Below are positions 61,559 through 64,000 of a DNA stretch of 64,000 bases, one piece after another. Position 1 is the first letter of the stretch; every line of letters starts with the position of its first letter. Made by a program: the position numbers and the translations under genes. The DNA comes from Ruminococcus bromii (GTDB lineage: Bacteria; Bacillota; Clostridia; Oscillospirales; Acutalibacteraceae), in NCBI RefSeq assembly GCF_002834225.1, contig NZ_NNSR01000069.1, positions 62,001-126,000 of the forward strand, given 5' to 3'. The notes beneath the pieces were generated by a model. It did no database searches. It saw nothing but the letters and a program-made list of their open reading frames with translations, and was not told the DNA's origin.

Positions 61559-62986
61559 ATGAGAATTTTATACTGTGCTTCAGAAGCTAATCCGTTTTGC
61601 GGAAGCGGCGGACTTGCCGATGTAGCGGGAAGTCTTCCCCATACACTTTGCAGAAAAGGTCAGGATTGCAGAATTGTTGTTCCGCTTTACGGCACAATTC
61701 CGCAGGAACTTAAAAACTCCATGAACTTCATCACAAACTTTACCGTGCCGGTTGCATGGCGTCATCAGTATTGCGGTTTGTTCTGGGCAAGATGGAATGA
61801 CTGTACATACTATTTTATTGATAACGAATATTATTTCAAGAGAGGCACTCTCTACGGTCATTATGACGACGCTGAAAGATTCGCTTTCTTCTCCCGTGCA
61901 ATTCTTGAAATGCTTCCTTACATTGATTTCCATCCCGACATCATTCATTGTAATGACTGGCAGACGGCTCTTGTTCCTGTTTACTACTATCTGTTCTATT
62001 CACACAGACCATGGTACTATAACATTAAGAGTCTGTTCACTATTCACAACATCCAGTATCAGGGTGAATACGGCTGGGAAGTAAACACAGAGTGCGTCGG
62101 CATTCCTACATCAGAAACAAAGATTCTTGAAATGAACGGCAAACTCAATATGATGAAGGGTGCTATCGAAACAGCTACCCGTGTTTCAACGGTTTCTCCA
62201 AGCTATGCGGCTGAAATTAGAGACCCGTGGTTCAGTTGGGGACTTCATGACGAACTCAATCTTCGTCATTACAAGCTTTGCGGTATCAAGAACGGTATTG
62301 ACACAGAAAGCTACAATCCCGAAACAGACTATCAGCTTTATCGCAACTATTCAAAGGACGATATGAGCGGCAAGGGCGAATGTAAGCGTGCTTTGCAGGA
62401 GCGTTTGTGTCTTGAACAGCGCTGGGATGTTCCGCTGGTCGGTATGGTAACAAGACTTGTTGCACACAAGGGACTTGACCTTGTGAGAATGGGTCTTGAG
62501 GAGCTTATGAACACAGAAAATATGCAGTTTGTAATTCTCGGTTCAGGCGACAAGGAGTACGAGGACTACTTCAACTATATGCAGGCGAAGTATCCGGGCA
62601 GACTTTGCTTCTGTCACGGCTTTGTTCCCGAACTTGCAAGAAAGATTTACTCAGGCGCAGATATTTTCCTTATGCCGTCTGCTCAGGAGCCTTGCGGTCT
62701 TGCACAGATGATTGCGCTACGTTACGGCACAATTCCTGTTGTTCGTGAGGTTGGCGGTCTTAAAGACTCCGTATTCGACAGTGCCGACAACTACGGTAAC
62801 GGCTTTACATTCAAAAACTATGAATGTGCAGATATGCAGCTTGCCGTAAGAAGAGCATTGTGGGGCATTCAGGACGATCAGGGCTGGCATCAGCTTATGT
62901 GGCGTGCAATGATGAGCGACAACAGTTGGGAGCGTTCGGCTCAGGACTACATCAACCTTTACAACGATACCCTCAAGTGGGCTTAA
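61559..62986 (+). CDS. glgA: glycogen synthase GlgA with substituted KTGGL lysine
   Basis: 475 aa from the ATG at 61559, ten bases after AGGAGG. GT5 fold. The C-terminal EPCGLAQMIALRYGTIPVVREVGGLKD holds the catalytic Glu and is normal. The N-terminal motif reads NPFCGSGGLADV: position 15, Lys in E. coli KTGGL, is Gly. This Lys helps bind ADP-glucose. Other clostridial synthases also lack it, so activity is likely, with altered binding. Last gene of the operon. Confidence 0.93.
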   Translation: MRILYCASEANPFCGSGGLADVAGSLPHTLCRKGQDCRIVVPLYGTIPQELKNSMNFITNFTVPVAWRHQYCGLFWARWNDCTYYFIDNEYYFKRGTLYGHYDDAERFAFFSRAILEMLPYIDFHPDIIHCNDWQTALVPVYYYLFYSHRPWYYNIKSLFTIHNIQYQGEYGWEVNTECVGIPTSETKILEMNGKLNMMKGAIETATRVSTVSPSYAAEIRDPWFSWGLHDELNLRHYKLCGIKNGIDTESYNPETDYQLYRNYSKDDMSGKGECKRALQERLCLEQRWDVPLVGMVTRLVAHKGLDLVRMGLEELMNTENMQFVILGSGDKEYEDYFNYMQAKYPGRLCFCHGFVPELARKIYSGADIFLMPSAQEPCGLAQMIALRYGTIPVVREVGGLKDSVFDSADNYGNGFTFKNYECADMQLAVRRALWGIQDDQGWHQLMWRAMMSDNSWERSAQDYINLYNDTLKWA

Positions 62987-63017
62987 TCGTGCAGTCAAAT
63001 CTTATAACAAAAAATTC

Positions 63018-63057
63018 AGTCGGAAAGCAGATTTCAAATTTGCTTTCCGACTTTTGG
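63018..63057 (+). terminator. terminator of glycogen operon
   Basis: AGTCGGAAAGCA (63018-63029) pairs with TGCTTTCCGACT (63041-63052), then TTTGG. Confidence 0.85.
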
Positions 63058-63078
63058 TTTATTTGAAATAGCAATCTC

Positions 63079-63100
63079 GTAGGGGCGGATGATATACGCC
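63079..63100 (+). repeat. dispersed repeat fragment
   Basis: GTAGGGGCGGATGATATACG and flanks resemble the element at 53722-53743 on the opposite strand. Confidence 0.4.
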
Positions 63101-63107
63101 ACAATGC

Positions 63108-63157
63108 AAACAAAAAAGGTTGGAAACTACTGCGGGGAGCAGTCGATTTCCAACCTT
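63108..63157 (-). terminator. terminator of folT
   Basis: Minus strand AAGGTTGGAAA pairs with TTTCCAACCTT, with an inner CTGC/GCAG stem, followed by TTTTGTTT. Confidence 0.9.
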
Positions 63158-63179
63158 AAAGTTTTGCATTAGTTTTTCA

Positions 63180-63752
63180 TCAGGTTCGCTTTATTGCGTG
63201 AGGAACACGAATTTTGCTTGCGAGCTTGCCAAGGGCAAACACAAGGATAATCTCGGGAATGCACTTAACGGCAACGCTGATGAATCTTGCTGTAAGATAA
63301 ACCGTGTACGGTGTTGAACCGCCGCCGTAGAGTGTGTAGAGCCAAAAAGCCGCAAGGAATGTTTCAACGCAAAGCATATTTGTAAACCATGCAAGAACAA
63401 CCCTGAGCGGAGTTACATTGTTCTTATAAAGAAACATACCGTAGATAAAGCCTGTAATAAATCCGTTGATTGTAAAGCCGGGGAAATATGCACCTGTCGG
63501 AGCAATGATAAATGAAAGAATATCTCCCAAAGCGCCGACAATTGCGGCAGGAATCGGTCCGAACATAACTCCTGTTACGGCAATCGGCAAAAACGCTGCG
63601 CTGAGCTTTACATTGTTTCCGAAAAACGGAAGTGTGCTGTTTGCAAAAAATCCAAGAACAATACGGAGTGCAAGCAGCATTGCAATTGCCGCAAGAGCGT
63701 AGATACTCTTCATTTCAAGCAAAGAGCTTTGAATTTTTTTGAGTTGTGACAT
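63180..63752 (-). CDS. folT: folate ECF transporter S component FolT
   Basis: 190 aa from the ATG at 63752 (AGGAGG eight bases upstream); the frame continues upstream to 63920 only through riboswitch sequence. Six membrane helices with the S-component start MKSIYALAAIAMLLALRIVLGFF, KLSAAFLPIAVTGVMFGPIPAAIVGALGDILSFIIAPTGAYFPGFTINGF in parts, and a C-terminal Ala-rich helix for EcfT contact. A folate substrate is supported by the tetrahydrofolate riboswitch before it. The EcfA/T module must be elsewhere. Confidence 0.93.
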   Translation of the reverse strand: MSQLKKIQSSLLEMKSIYALAAIAMLLALRIVLGFFANSTLPFFGNNVKLSAAFLPIAVTGVMFGPIPAAIVGALGDILSFIIAPTGAYFPGFTINGFITGFIYGMFLYKNNVTPLRVVLAWFTNMLCVETFLAAFWLYTLYGGGSTPYTVYLTARFISVAVKCIPEIILVFALGKLASKIRVPHAIKRT

Positions 63753-63791
63753 ATTTTTTACCTCCTGAATCTCTGTTGTTGCTTCAGGAAG

Positions 63792-63936
63792 AAAAAAGCG
63801 GACAGTTGCTCTGCCCGCTGAATTATATGTCCCAAAGTAACAGCGGGATGCGAAATCTGTACCGCAGGATAAACCTTTCGTTCTTGCGGCAACTCCCCGT
63901 CCGCAAAACACTTCACGCACAAATTTCTACTCTGTG
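63792..63936 (-). promoter_or_regulatory. tetrahydrofolate riboswitch with transcription terminator
   Basis: The leader matches the THF aptamer: GAGTAG, GCGTGAAGTG, GGGGAGTTGCC, AACGAAAGG and CGCATCCCGCTG in order (63936 to 63841). The terminator is GCGGGCAG-agcaa-CTGTCCGC (63818-63798) with six T (63797-63792). The aptamer 3' end CCCGCTG can pair with the CAGCGGG that starts the terminator (63820-63814), giving a mutually exclusive switch. High folate should turn folT off. Confidence 0.9.
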
Positions 63937-63962
63937 ATAGATGTCGTTTGACACCGTATGCT

Positions 63963-63991
63963 ATTATACGCCTGAATTTGCAGTTTGTCAA
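63963..63991 (-). promoter_or_regulatory. promoter of folT
   Basis: Minus strand TTGACA (63991-63986), 17-bp spacer, TATAAT (63968-63963). Confidence 0.8.
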
Positions 63992-64000
63992 CCAATAATT

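Noticed and set aside
63753-63920. N-terminal extension of FolT
   Set aside because: The frame runs through the THF riboswitch and its terminator; AGGAGG marks the ATG at 63752.

Overview
The window is a continuous stretch of chromosome from a low-to-moderate GC Firmicute, most likely an anaerobic gut Clostridium relative of the Oscillospiraceae/Ruminococcus type. This rests on strong GGAGG ribosome sites, TTGACA/TATAAT promoters, U-tract hairpin terminators, rubrerythrin, RNase Y, a GlgC/GlgD pair, a folate ECF transporter under a tetrahydrofolate riboswitch, and an APS-reductase (AprAB) route for sulfate assimilation. No rRNA, tRNA, CRISPR array, transposase or prophage gene was found.

Layout. 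1-4.9 kb: small membrane, lipoprotein and zinc-ribbon genes plus an XRE regulator. 4.9-9 kb: a Tet(M)-like translational GTPase fused to a YacP/Rae1-like NYN nuclease domain, an acetyltransferase and a YwlG-family gene. 9.2-14.2 kb: cell-surface polymer genes (GT2-TagF fusion, acyltransferase with a structured leader), an RNA-like intergenic block and two small genes. 14.3-36.4 kb: a sulfur super-locus. 36.7-46.7 kb: rubrerythrin, oxidoreductases, MATE and ClC transporters, a GH13 enzyme and an iron alcohol dehydrogenase. 46.9-51.4 kb: a LysR regulator divergent from a ketosynthase, acyl-CoA ligase and thioesterase set. 51.5-55.4 kb: glnK-amtB and RNase Y. 55.9-63 kb: gap and a glgBCDA glycogen operon. 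63.2-64 kb: folT with its THF riboswitch.

The sulfur locus is the core of the window. One operon (24.0 to 14.3 kb, minus strand) carries metY, a small siroheme sulfite reductase, a TusA-like protein, thioredoxin, a ThiS-like sulfur carrier, its E1-like activator, a JAMM protease, a thioredoxin reductase, aprA, aprB, cysD and cysN. A second (31.1 to 24.8 kb) makes siroheme and haem from glutamyl-tRNA. A third (36.2 to 32.3 kb) is the sulfate ABC transporter. Together they import sulfate, activate and reduce it to sulfide, and appear to pass sulfide through a protein thiocarboxylate to homocysteine, as in Wolinella HcyS/HcyF/HcyD. A divergent Rrf2-family regulator and a shared 20-bp operator-like sequence (CCTA-N9-TATG core) at all three promoters suggest one regulon. 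The transporter leader also encodes a 24-codon peptide ending in a Cys-Cys-Met run.

Other points of interest: the glycogen branching enzyme lacks its catalytic nucleophile, glycogen synthase lacks the KTGGL lysine, several leaders are unusually structured (acyltransferase, amtB, RNase Y), and an intergenic block near 13.4 kb looks like an RNA gene.
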